Source: Tardiphaga sp. vice304 (GTDB taxonomy: Bacteria > Pseudomonadota > Alphaproteobacteria > Rhizobiales > Xanthobacteraceae). Taken from it: DNA of 64,000 bases. A program made the position numbers and the translations under genes. Below, one piece after another: positions 16,957 to 25,882 of the stretch. Positions within the stretch are counted from its first letter, which is position 1. Each line of letters begins with the position of its first letter. The notes under the pieces are model-generated. The model was not told where the DNA came from. It did no database searches and saw only the letters and a list, made by a program, of their open reading frames with translations. The stretch covers positions 310,001 to 374,000 of the forward strand of contig NZ_CP041402.1 of assembly GCF_007018905.1 (NCBI RefSeq), in the 5' to 3' direction.

Positions 16957-18204
16957 CTAAACGCTGGGCTCGACAGGATGCCAGCGCGACAGCGCGGCCT
17001 GGATGGCATTCTGAAACGATTCCCGGCCTGGCGCGCATCGCCGCTCCCTCAACTTGCAGAGTTCTTGCAAGGCCCATTCGACCGATCCGATCTGGCGCGA
17101 AGCCGCGAGAAGATGCCTCACAGCGTCGTCGACTTCCGACACGCTCGGATCATAACCGCCACCATCGAGCAGGCTCGAGAGAGCAAGCAGCGCGACGGTG
17201 GCGGTGAATTTCGGCTCCTTGCCGCAGAAATCCCGGGCCGCCCGCACCAGCGTGGACGGGTCTGCGCCGTGCGCAGCGGCACACTCGACAGCGATATCGA
17301 GAAACCCGGAATCTTTCGCGGCCGCAAACCATTTGCCCTTTTCGCCGCGGCTTGCGATTAGATCCAGCAGCATCCGGCGGTGGTCCCGATCCGGATATTT
17401 GCGAACCAGAGAGCGGTAGACCGACAGGTTCGTCGTGCCGCTGGCCGCACGCAGTCCATAACGTCGATAGGCCTCATCCGGACTGCCATGGTCGATCGAT
17501 AGCTTCTCACAAAACTGGTCGATGGACGTTTCGGAGAAGCCGGGGTTCGTGACGCTGCGGGCGGCTTCGGCATAAGCAATCGCGGCTTCCCACAGCCCCT
17601 GGCGAACCAGAGCCTCGGCGCCGAACCTGTGCCAGGGCCAAAACTTCATCCGCCGCGTGGCCAGCAGTTCTTGAAGTTCGTCGTAACGGCCGCCCTCCAG
17701 TAGGCACGACAAGCAGATGGATGTTCCAATGACATGCTGGAAGGTTTGGTGGTCGGCCCAGGCGCGCCGCACCATTTCGATCATTCGGTTGGCATATTCC
17801 TCGATCAGGTCGGGGTACTGGGCGATCTCGCCCCAACGATCTTCCAGCGGCGCCAGATATTCGACGCCGTCGTTTTGCACCGCCTCGAACAATCTCTCGA
17901 GCCACTTGCTTCTGGTCGCATGGTCCGCCGGCGCGGCGGTCAGGATCGGGATCAGCTCGGTGATAGTGCGAAAAACCGCGCCGCCAAGAGCGCCCGATGA
18001 GGTATCAATGCCCTGGAACGCCGGCCAGATGCGCTCCATCAACGATACGACGCCGTCTCCCGCCGCGACAGGATCGGATTTCGCCGCGGACCTGATCTCG
18101 GCGGCAGCTTCCTTCAGTCGGCTGATCGCGAGATTCGATGCGCGCCATCCATAGGCGTTGGTGCGAAACTTCGTCTTGAACTGCCACTTACGATCTGACG
18201 CCAT
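16957..18204 (-). CDS. Conserved protein, DUF6880-like
   Basis: 415 residues from ATG 18204 (MASDRKWQFKTKFRTNAYGW). It is mostly alpha-helical, with repeated helix pairs that look like an ARM/TPR-type solenoid. The block around residues 60-105 (LMERIWPAFQGIDTSSGALG, TELIPILTAAPAD, WLERLFEAVQNDGVEYLAPLEDRWGEI) is one I remember from proteins labelled DUF6880 in rhizobial mobile elements. The frame is open further upstream to 18297, but that extension encodes an exonuclease III start, see 18205-18255. Function is unknown; topB and plasmid-type neighbours suggest a DNA-processing or maintenance context. Confidence 0.7.
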   Translation of the reverse strand: MASDRKWQFKTKFRTNAYGWRASNLAISRLKEAAAEIRSAAKSDPVAAGDGVVSLMERIWPAFQGIDTSSGALGGAVFRTITELIPILTAAPADHATRSKWLERLFEAVQNDGVEYLAPLEDRWGEIAQYPDLIEEYANRMIEMVRRAWADHQTFQHVIGTSICLSCLLEGGRYDELQELLATRRMKFWPWHRFGAEALVRQGLWEAAIAYAEAARSVTNPGFSETSIDQFCEKLSIDHGSPDEAYRRYGLRAASGTTNLSVYRSLVRKYPDRDHRRMLLDLIASRGEKGKWFAAAKDSGFLDIAVECAAAHGADPSTLVRAARDFCGKEPKFTATVALLALSSLLDGGGYDPSVSEVDDAVRHLLAASRQIGSVEWALQELCKLRERRCAPGRESFQNAIQAALSRWHPVEPSV

Positions 18205-18255
18205 CGGGCTCGCACGCTTGTTGACGTTATTGACGTTGAAGGTCGCGATCTTCAC
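18205..18255 (-). pseudogene. xthA: Exonuclease III 5' stub
   Basis: From GTG 18255 the frame reads VKIATFNVNNVNKR and then runs straight in frame into the start of the gene at 18204. This 14-residue stretch is the canonical N-terminus of exodeoxyribonuclease III (IATFNVNNVNKR leads to the first metal-binding Asn). Nothing of the rest of xthA (about 250 residues) is present. The GTGA overlap with the stop of the upstream frame (18252-18255) shows the old operon layout. Confidence 0.7.
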
Positions 18256-18592
18256 GCGGACTCCTTCGCTCGGCTCGCCTTGAGGCCGGCGAACCACGTC
18301 GCGTACGGCGTATTCTTTGCCATGTGCCTGTTAAGGTCCGGATCGCCGCCACTCCACCAGACGGGAAGGCCCCCGCCCAAGGCGCGCTTGGCATCGTCGA
18401 CGTTGCGATGCGAGGCGCCTCCGCCTCTGCGTCATCGGCCCGCTTCGCGGTCCTCACCCCGCGCCGCGCCCGCATGAGTTCGGACACAAGCGCGGATTTT
18501 GCCGCTTCCGGCAGCGAGGGGGCGGCCAGACGCCAGAGGCGGCCCTTCACGATATAGCGGCGGTCCGGCGTGACTGGATGTTGAAGCGCCAT
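18252..18592 (-). pseudogene. Conserved small protein, frameshifted
   Basis: From ATG 18592 the frame reads MALQHPVTPDRRYIVKGRLW, ALVSELMRARRGVRTAKRADDAEAEA, then loses similarity near 18415. The other minus frame continues ASHRNVDDAKRALGGGLPVW, DPDLNRHMAKNTPYATWFAG and stops at 18252. Together they rebuild a protein of about 113 residues that I remember as a conserved hypothetical next to exonuclease III in alphaproteobacteria. One net base change in the GAGGCGCCTCGC context separates the halves. The stop overlaps the xthA GTG (GTGA). Confidence 0.65.
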
Positions 18593-18613
18593 CTTCCACT
18601 CGGCGCCGACACC

Positions 18614-18808
18614 CTAGTGCGCGGCCTTGGTCGCCGTGGCGCCGGACGGAGGCGGCGGGGCCGCGGCATCTTGCGTTGGCAGCGTGGCGGCATGGACGAC
18701 GAACGCGAGAAATACCAGTGCGATCGCTCCAGTGACGATCGCCCCGTAAGCGCTATCCTCGGTGCGGACGTTGGCCTCATTTACCGTGTGGTCGATTGCG
18801 GGATCCAT
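18614..18808 (-). CDS. Small single-pass membrane protein
   Basis: 64 residues from ATG 18808, with GAGGAG at optimal spacing upstream, which decides the start over the longer frame to 18898. One hydrophobic segment (YGAIVTGAIALVFLAFVVHA, about residues 24-43) is followed by a proline/alanine-rich tail of about 20 residues. No known family is recognised. It lies 21 bp upstream of the frameshifted conserved protein on the same strand. Confidence 0.6.
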   Translation of the reverse strand: MDPAIDHTVNEANVRTEDSAYGAIVTGAIALVFLAFVVHAATLPTQDAAAPPPPSGATATKAAH

Positions 18809-19096
18809 GGCAACTCCTCTGGGTTTGACTGAAACTTCGTGACGCCACGCGATTAGCTCGATGTCGAGCTCGAGGCGGACGCCCGCCGCGGCGACCATGG
18901 AGGAGTTCCTGGTGCGTCACGCCGGCCGCGAGCGTCAGCTCAATCTGAGACTCGCATGACCGACACCCGGGCCGTCCGAAATCGTCGCTTGGCATGTTTG
19001 ATTCCGGCTGACCTTGAATTGGCCGACGTACTAGCGTTGCTACGGACGACTAAATCAAAGTAAGCGCGTGTAAACCACCTTCCGGCTTTTGCGTTA

Positions 19097-19381
19097 TTAC
19101 TGCAATCGTTCACCCTTATCGAGGTCCATAAAGTTCTCGTCGCCCTCCATCATGATCGCATTCACATCGCTTATCGGAATCCATGTACCCGCTTGCGGCG
19201 AGCCGGGCCGTCCGCGCCTTGCAATTTTTTTGCCGTCCGCCAGTAGGTACAACTCATTACCCCTGCGTAGAGTCGTGAGTTCGCCTTCTCCATCCTCAAT
19301 CTTCGGTGCGGCGGTTTGGCCGGTCTTCTTGGCAGCTTCCTTCTTGAATTTTGCGTCACGCGATTTCTTCGACACCGACAT
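19097..19381 (-). CDS. Small conserved basic protein
   Basis: 94 residues starting MSVSKKSRDAKFKKEAAKKT. The N-terminal third is lysine-rich. The middle has LYLLADGKKIARRGRPGSPQAG then TWIPISDV, a block I associate with small rhizobial proteins of unknown function. The overlap with a hypothetical plus-strand frame (19089-19517) is resolved in favour of this one by that motif. No operon partner lies within 250 bp. Confidence 0.55.
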   Translation of the reverse strand: MSVSKKSRDAKFKKEAAKKTGQTAAPKIEDGEGELTTLRRGNELYLLADGKKIARRGRPGSPQAGTWIPISDVNAIMMEGDENFMDLDKGERLQ

Positions 19382-19539
19382 AATAAAACGATCCCCAATA
19401 GTTGCCAGAATCCAGTACCTCGACGCCCAACAATGCCAGACGGAACTCGCCGACGATAGTGCCTCAACTTGGGCCCGGTCGCGTCAAGCAATTCTTGGGT
19501 TCGAACACGTGAATTAGGCATTTATGCCTTCGCAAAAAT

Positions 19540-19935
19540 GAGCCTTGGCGCAGCGCAGCTTATCCACCACAGCGCGCCGTCGCGCTCCCTGCGCATCGCG
19601 GACATTATGGTTGATCGATCACGATCCGGATCTGGTTGCGCGCGATCAGCGGGACAGACCTATTAGCGAGATCCACACGCTCATTGCACAGTTGCACGAT
19701 ACGATCCGAAAAAAGGACGAGGCCAAACCCGATGCCTGGATCGCGAACGCGAAAGCAGCCGAGTCTCATCTTTCGCTTCGGGCGTCCTCAAGGACATCTC
19801 TGCGGAGCGATGCAGTCACGCAGCCTTGGTCAAACGGTCAGGTCGAGGGGTCGATTACGAAACTCAAATTCGTTAAACGGCAAAATTCCAGGCGCGCGAA
19901 GCTTTACCTTCTCGAAGCACGATTGCTCAGTCCGC
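19540..19935 (+). pseudogene. ISL3-family transposase C-terminal remnant
   Basis: The frame from about 19545 contains PWSNGQVEGSITKLKFVKRQ and then RRAKLYLLEARLL, the conserved end of ISL3 transposases (PWSNGQxEGxxxxLKxxKRxxxGRAxxxLLxxRxL). Just before it, similarity jumps frame (SFASGVLKDIS in another frame at about 19775), so at least one indel is present. The N-terminal two thirds and the element ends are missing. Confidence 0.7.
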
Positions 19936-20272
19936 GTGATCCCGCGACGCTGTTATCAAATATGCGTCGTGCACGGATGCTAAACGGTTTACGGAACATC
20001 CCCAGGATAACCAGGGTGGGAGAAAGCTGAGAGGGGAAAAGAAATATTAGGGAACAGCAGCGATATATTTCAAAGTTCAAAAGTTTTGCTACAACCGTCG
20101 GCGATGTACCCCGCCTTCTGCTCGTAAGTGCCACAAACAGCGTTCTTCGTGTGCCGCCTAGCATTGAAAAGGGCGATGTCGGTTTTTCGAGCCGTCTCCG
20201 AATTATCCAGAATTCGGCACCCGGTGCTCACTGTGGCGATCCAGTTGTACAATCCAAAATAGGAAGCCAGAC

Positions 20273-20917
20273 TTGAGCCGACCAGAAACACTGCTATCCA
20301 ACTTGAACCAACTTCCTGACGAGTTTATTCTTATTCAAGATCTGTTCATAGAGGTGCATCGCCAGCTTGAGCCAGACTCCGAGTACAAGCCTCAGGCTGA
20401 ATTTGACCGGGTTGAATTTGTTCTGCGGTCCGCTCTACTGACTGGACGCCTTGAAACGTTTCTTCTGGACCAAGACTTCGATCGCACACCTATCCCAGCA
20501 CTGCGTTGGCAGTCGCAAGAGTTTTGGACAATAGCTCATAGTGCACCCTTTAGGTGGCGCGATAGCCTACCAAGCGTTGTGATCGTTGATAGAGCGGCTG
20601 GCTTTAAAGCGATTGAAAGCAGCGAACTACCCGCTCCACGGGCAAATTGGCTTGATTCAGCCCCCCCAGAGTTCCGGGTCATGCCAGTTTTTGACTATCT
20701 CAGAATTATTGAGTTGTGGCTGGCCAAAAATGGAGGGGCAAAGATCGACTCGATTAAGGCGATACCCTCTTTTATTGAGAAGCATTGGCCGAGTGAACTA
20801 GGAGAATATACCGAGAGAGAGGCGGAGAGAATTGCGAGTCTGATTGCTCGCAAACGGCCGCGCATAGCCCCGAAGCGGAAAACGACCTCGTCCGGCAAGC
20901 CCACTTCACTGAAGTAG
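20273..20917 (+). CDS. Hypothetical protein of unknown family
   Basis: 214 residues from TTG 20273, preceded by AGGAAG at 20261-20266 (7 bp spacing). Its base composition is clearly lower in GC than the genes around it. The sequence looks globular and mixed alpha/beta, with an acidic N-terminal half and a very basic C-terminal tail (IARKRPRIAPKRKTTSSGKP) suggesting nucleic-acid contact. A short block RVMPVFDYLRIIELWLAK precedes the tail. I recognise no family. It stands alone between an ISL3 remnant and the replication block. Confidence 0.6.
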   Translation: MSRPETLLSNLNQLPDEFILIQDLFIEVHRQLEPDSEYKPQAEFDRVEFVLRSALLTGRLETFLLDQDFDRTPIPALRWQSQEFWTIAHSAPFRWRDSLPSVVIVDRAAGFKAIESSELPAPRANWLDSAPPEFRVMPVFDYLRIIELWLAKNGGAKIDSIKAIPSFIEKHWPSELGEYTEREAERIASLIARKRPRIAPKRKTTSSGKPTSLK

Positions 20918-21027
20918 ACCTCTTTGTCTAACTGACAGATGTCTCTTTGAACTGACAGTTGTTACCGCTGTCGAACTTTTCGCTGCAGGCTTAATCGTGT
21001 TTCCGAACATACCGGTGCACGAACTTC

Positions 21028-22374
21028 ATGCCGCAAAAGCTCAGTCAGTCTGCTCTAGAACGTGTCGCTCGCGTCACAAGCGCTGCCACCCGCACGCCTG
21101 ACGCAATCACGCCGGAGCACCACTTCTTCGCCATTCATGCATCGCAGATGGCCGCAAACGGCTATTTTTGCCTTCCGTTGCCCCCGTTTCAGAAGCGCAC
21201 CCACTGGAAGGGCTGGTCTAAATTCTGCGCCGAAGTCCCGACCGAGCAGCAAATTGCCGCCTGGCAGTCGAAGTACGGCGACCATGGCATTGCTCTGGCC
21301 GCCGGCTTCTCGGTCGTGGCGGTCGACATCGATTGCCTTCTTGCAGAACAGGCCGACGACATCGAACGCTTGACGCGAAAGTCGCTCGGTGACACGCCGC
21401 TTATGCGCATCGGCCAGTTTCCGAAACGCGCGTTGATTTACCGCGTCGCGCCTGGTGCGGTGATCGAGTCCGAAAGCGTCGGCAAGCTCGATCTAATTGG
21501 TGACAGACGCTATCTCGTCGGCTTTGGCATTCATCCGGACACCCGCCAGCCTTACACCTGGGAAAATGCGACGCCTGCCACTGTCCCCGTTTCAGCCTTG
21601 CCGGCTGTAACGCCGGCTAAGATCGCTCGCTTTCTCAACGCTGTCCGAGCCTATTTCTTTGCTGAAGCCGTACCGGGAGTTCGGCCCGATTCGACGCCGG
21701 ACCCCATTTTTCCTGATCATAAGGCGAAACCGCTACGCACGAACGCAGACCGAGTCTTAGACGGCCGCGACACGCTGTTGACCCGTCTCGTTTTTCAGGC
21801 CTACGCCACGCACAGCACAGCTGAGGCAATCGCCGATGCCGCCTGGCGGAGCTTTACACAACAAGCCGATCTTTCCAGACCTAAGCGTAATGGACGCCGG
21901 CCCTGGTCCCACCACGATGCCCTGACCAAGGCCCACTATCTTCTTCGAAGTGGTAAGCCGCGGCCTGGCGTGCCGTCCATGAATTCGACCGGCGGCGGGA
22001 CGTCCGGCGATCCAACGCAGCGCGAACGATTTGGACATTTTGTCGACCGCGCTTGCGCCGCCGGCCTTCTTACGCGAACTGACGCCGCCGTCAGCCACGC
22101 GATGCTGACTTTTGTCCTTTCTGACCAGCCCGAGGGCTGCTGCTTTGCATCCCGCGAGACAGTCGCCGCGATGGTCGGCTGTAAGCCGAACACTGTGAAA
22201 AAATCGCGTCGCCGCCTTCGCGAGCTTTACCTGTGGAAGGCGACACTCGTTAGCGGCGGCCGTGGCCAGCTTGCTCGATATCAGCCGCAGTTCAATTCAA
22301 TGAACCAGGCGTCAGTCGCTGTTAGCCAGCGAGCCTATTTGAATAACGCCAGCCCCGCGGGAGTTTCGTCTTGA
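21028..22374 (+). CDS. Bifunctional primase-polymerase (prim-pol) replication protein
   Basis: 448 residues. The N-terminal prim-pol (AEP) domain covers about 35-215: FPLP-like YFCLPLPPFQKRTHWKGW, catalytic acids D100 and D102 in VVAVDID, RIGQFPKRALIYRV, and DLIGDRRYLVGFGIHPDTRQPYTW containing the His of the third AEP motif. After a linker, residues about 335-420 form a helix-turn-helix (SRETVAAMVGCKPNTVKKSRRRLREL) like those in plasmid replication proteins. The stop overlaps the TTG start of the next gene, so the two are coupled. The protein likely primes replication of the element. Confidence 0.85.
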   Translation: MPQKLSQSALERVARVTSAATRTPDAITPEHHFFAIHASQMAANGYFCLPLPPFQKRTHWKGWSKFCAEVPTEQQIAAWQSKYGDHGIALAAGFSVVAVDIDCLLAEQADDIERLTRKSLGDTPLMRIGQFPKRALIYRVAPGAVIESESVGKLDLIGDRRYLVGFGIHPDTRQPYTWENATPATVPVSALPAVTPAKIARFLNAVRAYFFAEAVPGVRPDSTPDPIFPDHKAKPLRTNADRVLDGRDTLLTRLVFQAYATHSTAEAIADAAWRSFTQQADLSRPKRNGRRPWSHHDALTKAHYLLRSGKPRPGVPSMNSTGGGTSGDPTQRERFGHFVDRACAAGLLTRTDAAVSHAMLTFVLSDQPEGCCFASRETVAAMVGCKPNTVKKSRRRLRELYLWKATLVSGGRGQLARYQPQFNSMNQASVAVSQRAYLNNASPAGVSS

Positions 22375-23276
22375 TCCAGATTTCGACGCCGCTCCAGCTA
22401 GAGCCTCACCGGGACATGCGGCAGCTTTCCGTGCTTGCTAAGCTACCACTGGTCGCCACGGCACCCGGAACGCAGTCCATCAAGTCTGTTCTTAAAGAAC
22501 ATGGTGTCGATTATCATTTCGCCACGTCCGCCGATGGGCATGACTCGATGGCCACGTTGGCGGACGCTGATGTCTTGATCTACGCGGCGTCCGTCATTGC
22601 CGCTGCCAAGAACGCCGGAGCAGACCTGTCGCCGGTCATACCTTTCAGGCCGACACCTATTCTCCGCTTTCTCGGAAGACCGCTCGGTGGCCGCCAGAAC
22701 GTCCTTCTTCAAGCTGCTGTCTATCGGCTGCACAACACCACGATCTCAAGCAATTACAACGCCGGCGGTTGCGTCGTGCCGACCTTCGACACACTTATTT
22801 CACGCATCGATTATGCAGAAGGCACGCGACGTATCCGCTCAATCACGGTGGGGGACTGGTTTGTCGACCAGATTCGACTTAATCTGATTCTGAAGCTTGA
22901 TCCTGCGTCGCTGAAACTTCGCGGTCTTGAGCGACGCGTCTATGGCTGGGCAAGCGCGCATGTCAACCGTATTGCGGCCGAACCTTGGGCAATCCCGCTG
23001 AACTACGCCTGGTTCAAATCGGGCGGTCAACATCAGCCTGAGTCGCCGGGCGGATTTCGCAAGTTTCGGCATGCCATCCGGCTACTCGTCGCGCGTAATG
23101 CCCTTCCCGGCTTCCAACTCGAGCTAATAGGGCAACCTCGGAGTCAGGCTTTGCGGATTTCTCGAAAGTCCTTCGTCGACTCCCCGAACAATCCTCTGCA
23201 CTCGATCGTCATCGAACGGCAACCCGAGCCGCTGTTCGCCCCTGAGATTCCGTCAATCGTCATCCCCGCCCTCTAA
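22371..23276 (+). CDS. Plasmid-type replication initiator, RepA/RPA-like
   Basis: 301 residues from TTG 22371, overlapping the prim-pol stop by four bases. The pattern HDSMATLADADVLIYAASVI, then RFLGRPLGGRQNVLLQAAVYRL, then SRIDYAEGTRRIRSITVGDW and KLRGLERRVYGWA matches the RepA-like initiator family (Pfam RPA) found on alphaproteobacterial plasmids and integrative elements. Two winged-helix domains are expected. It suggests the island can replicate, at least transiently after excision. The origin may lie in the repeat-rich stretch at 25314-25882. Confidence 0.75.
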   Translation: MIQISTPLQLEPHRDMRQLSVLAKLPLVATAPGTQSIKSVLKEHGVDYHFATSADGHDSMATLADADVLIYAASVIAAAKNAGADLSPVIPFRPTPILRFLGRPLGGRQNVLLQAAVYRLHNTTISSNYNAGGCVVPTFDTLISRIDYAEGTRRIRSITVGDWFVDQIRLNLILKLDPASLKLRGLERRVYGWASAHVNRIAAEPWAIPLNYAWFKSGGQHQPESPGGFRKFRHAIRLLVARNALPGFQLELIGQPRSQALRISRKSFVDSPNNPLHSIVIERQPEPLFAPEIPSIVIPAL

Positions 23277-23289
23277 CGTGAGATACCCC

Positions 23290-23835
23290 ATGGCGAAAGC
23301 ACAACCCGACCCCTTATCCGAAGCTATTCAGGCGAGTTCCCAAACTTCAACTCGCCGGAAATCCGAACTTCATGCTCTCCAGATCTCGGTGCGCGCCTGG
23401 CAGCAGCCGGGTGCGAGCCACACATCTAGCAAGGACGTGCACCACTTCTGGAAGCGTTCGACGGCATTAATCGTTGCTGATGCCACGGACGAAACGGAAG
23501 CCCGGGTCGAACAGATTCTCGGAAGACTTCGCGCCGACTTTGCGAGCGGCCGCGAGCCGCAGATCTGCCTCAAGAACTTTCACTGGAAGGTCCTTGAATT
23601 AGGGCCCGCTTCATTAGCGTTCTCTTTTCAGGACGCCTGGAAGCGTTCTGCACCTTTTTTTGTTTTTCCGGAATCGGCGACCGCCCAGGGTCGCTGCGTT
23701 CTAGCGCTGCGCGGCTTGATCAGCGCGACGATGCTGGGATCGGAAGACCTGGCAAACAGCGTCATGATCCGCTACCTGGATATGCTCCGCTGCGAACCGT
23801 TCTCCAAGGATCGCGGCGTAGTTGGCCAGCTATGA
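23290..23835 (+). CDS. Hypothetical protein in the replication operon
   Basis: About 181 residues from ATG 23290; a GTG at 23278 is in frame. No family is recognised. The sequence reads as globular, with an alternating pattern HHFWKRSTALIVADATDETEARVEQILGRL in the first half and a hydrophobic core (LGPASLAFSFQDAWKRSAPF) in the second. The stop overlaps the helicase ATG (ATGA at 23832-23835) and the gene follows the initiator by 13 bp, so it belongs to the same transcript and probably the same replication process. Confidence 0.6.
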   Translation: MAKAQPDPLSEAIQASSQTSTRRKSELHALQISVRAWQQPGASHTSSKDVHHFWKRSTALIVADATDETEARVEQILGRLRADFASGREPQICLKNFHWKVLELGPASLAFSFQDAWKRSAPFFVFPESATAQGRCVLALRGLISATMLGSEDLANSVMIRYLDMLRCEPFSKDRGVVGQL

Positions 23836-25313
23836 ACACAGCTCAGAGCGACCTACCCACCGACGAGCGACTAGCTGCGCTGCGCGCCGATCCCGGATCT
23901 TACTATGACACCGAAGCAGAGCGTGCTCTATGCAGTGCTTCGGTTGTCTTGGCCGTACGGCAGGTGCCTCCCGGCCTTTTCAAGTCCCAGAACACCGCGG
24001 CTGCCCTAATGGTCGTATCTGAACCCACAATGACGATCCAAGCCGCGAATTCCAGAGTTACTAGGGTGCGGTACGCTATGCATACGCGCGGCGCACTCCA
24101 CATAGACGGATCTGCGACGGCGCTTTCTCAGGTCGACGGCAGCCATCTAGAAGCGAGCGTCCGTTCTAGATGGGGTTCGGCGGTCATCCAACAGCCCCGA
24201 GGCCAAGCAAGTCATGCTACTGTCAATCTGAGTAGCCAGCAGACCGATGCCATTATACGTATCCGAGCGTGGTACGCTAGCAAACTCAAGGGCGTCTTCC
24301 GACTTTTTGGCTATGCTGGGACCGGCAAGACGACGATCGCTCGCGAGCTGCCGGATGCCTTGGGCTGCAACATTGCATTCGTGACCTACACAGGCAAAGC
24401 AGCATCTGTACTGATCGCGAAGGGATGCACCGATGCTTCCACGATCCACCGCGCGTTGTATCAGTGGATACCTCGCGATGACGGCGGGCCGAGCGATCGC
24501 ATTATCAATCACGCCGGCGCTATAGCGAAGTGTGACCTTGTTGTTCTTGACGAGTGCTCAATGGTCGACAGTCATCTTGCGAAGGACATCTTGTCCCTCA
24601 ACAAACCGGTCATCGCGATGGGGGACCTTATGCAATTGCCTCCGATCAATGGCGCCGGCTATTTCACGAACGCCAAAGCCGACTACCTTCTCACCGAACT
24701 TCATCGGCAGGCGCTCGACAATCCCATCACGCGAATGTCGTTAGACTTACGGGAAGGCCGAAGACTCAAGCGAGGCAGCTATGGCGACAGCCTGATTCTC
24801 AAACTAAACGCCTTGCCTCTCGATCGTTTGATGAAGGCTGACCAGGTTTTGGCTGGACGCAAAGCGACTTGCGGCGCTGTCGGACATGCTCTGCGCAACC
24901 TGTTCGGTCGAACCGCGCCGCTTCCGATGCCCGGCGACAAGCTGATGTGCTTACGCAATAATAGAAACAAAGGATTGCTAAACGGCCAGGTTTGGACTGC
25001 GCTATCTTGCACGCAAATCAATGGCGCAACCGTTAGCCTTCAGATTCAATCAGAGACCGGCGACCGTAAATTGAAAGTGCAGTGCCTTACAGGACCGCTC
25101 ACAGGCACGATTTTTCCTGTCTCTGAATTGGACCAAGCTCGGTCCGAGCGCTTCGGATATGCGGACGTCATCACGGTTCATAAAAGCCAGGGAAGCGAGT
25201 GGGATAATGTCGTGCTCTTTGACGAGTCGCAGATCTATAAGGACGACGCGCGCAGATGGCTTTATACCGGCATTACGCGCACCTCAAAAGCGATCACTGT
25301 AATCGAAACGTAG
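23832..25313 (+). CDS. RecD/Dda-like superfamily 1B DNA helicase
   Basis: 493 residues. The unusual first 130 residues have no recognised fold. Helicase motifs then follow in order: Walker A GYAGTGKTT (160-168), Ia region VTYTGKAAS, motif II LVVLDECSMVD, motif III AMGDLMQLPPI, UvrD_C_2 region with GDKLMCLRNNRNKGLLNGQ and the late motif VITVHKSQGSEWDNVVLFDE followed by RWLYTGITRTSKA. This is the RecD2/Dda arrangement (5'-3' polarity in known members). Coupling to the upstream gene and the primase/initiator pair points to an element-encoded replicative helicase. Confidence 0.88.
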   Translation: MNTAQSDLPTDERLAALRADPGSYYDTEAERALCSASVVLAVRQVPPGLFKSQNTAAALMVVSEPTMTIQAANSRVTRVRYAMHTRGALHIDGSATALSQVDGSHLEASVRSRWGSAVIQQPRGQASHATVNLSSQQTDAIIRIRAWYASKLKGVFRLFGYAGTGKTTIARELPDALGCNIAFVTYTGKAASVLIAKGCTDASTIHRALYQWIPRDDGGPSDRIINHAGAIAKCDLVVLDECSMVDSHLAKDILSLNKPVIAMGDLMQLPPINGAGYFTNAKADYLLTELHRQALDNPITRMSLDLREGRRLKRGSYGDSLILKLNALPLDRLMKADQVLAGRKATCGAVGHALRNLFGRTAPLPMPGDKLMCLRNNRNKGLLNGQVWTALSCTQINGATVSLQIQSETGDRKLKVQCLTGPLTGTIFPVSELDQARSERFGYADVITVHKSQGSEWDNVVLFDESQIYKDDARRWLYTGITRTSKAITVIET

Positions 25314-25882
25314 GGTGAGACACGAGAGGCGCGGTGGCGGTTACCGCTCTCGATTTCGGCTTCTCGTGATCGTTTCGGCGCAATTCGGGCTGCGCTCTAA
25401 TCGCCCGCTTACTCTAACTTGATCATCCCCGTTGAAAGTCTCGATTGTTCGGGGCCAACCAGTAAACAAAAACCGCGCGCAAGAACCCTAGACCTGTGGC
25501 TTCATTTTAGCGAAAAGACAGCTGGTTGATAGCTGGACGACTAGGTATATTCGAGATGCCCCCGAAAGAAAGCGAGAGAACCCTACCTACCCCTACCAGC
25601 CTGGCCTACCAGCCTGGCCTGCCTGCTTAGCCTTATCTGCCCCTACCTAACCTACCCCTACCACCCTACACTCCTCTCTGACTGACTTGACCCATAGCCC
25701 GACCTGCTCGCACGAGCTGGCTTACTCACTCTCGATAAGCTACCCCTCGCCGGCTTCGTCGACGTACCAAGAGCGATGATGACTTTCGAACTGCAGCTAT
25801 TCAGCAATCTTCCGATTCCTATCAAGATCGTGAGCGCATCTCTGAATCTTCCCCTGCACATGCCGTGCAACCGGAGATTCGT
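25314..25882. other. Repeat-rich gap between helicase and nuclease genes, possible origin region
   Basis: There is no supported gene in this 569-bp stretch. The 25570-25675 part has strong strand asymmetry: the plus strand is nearly all C and T, with the motif CCTACC repeated and a 12-bp direct repeat CTACCAGCCTGG at 25596 and 25608. Nearby are GC-poor blocks (25400-25520). The position just after prim-pol, RepA-like and helicase genes is where an element origin could sit, but no classical iterons or DnaA boxes were identified. Confidence 0.4.
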
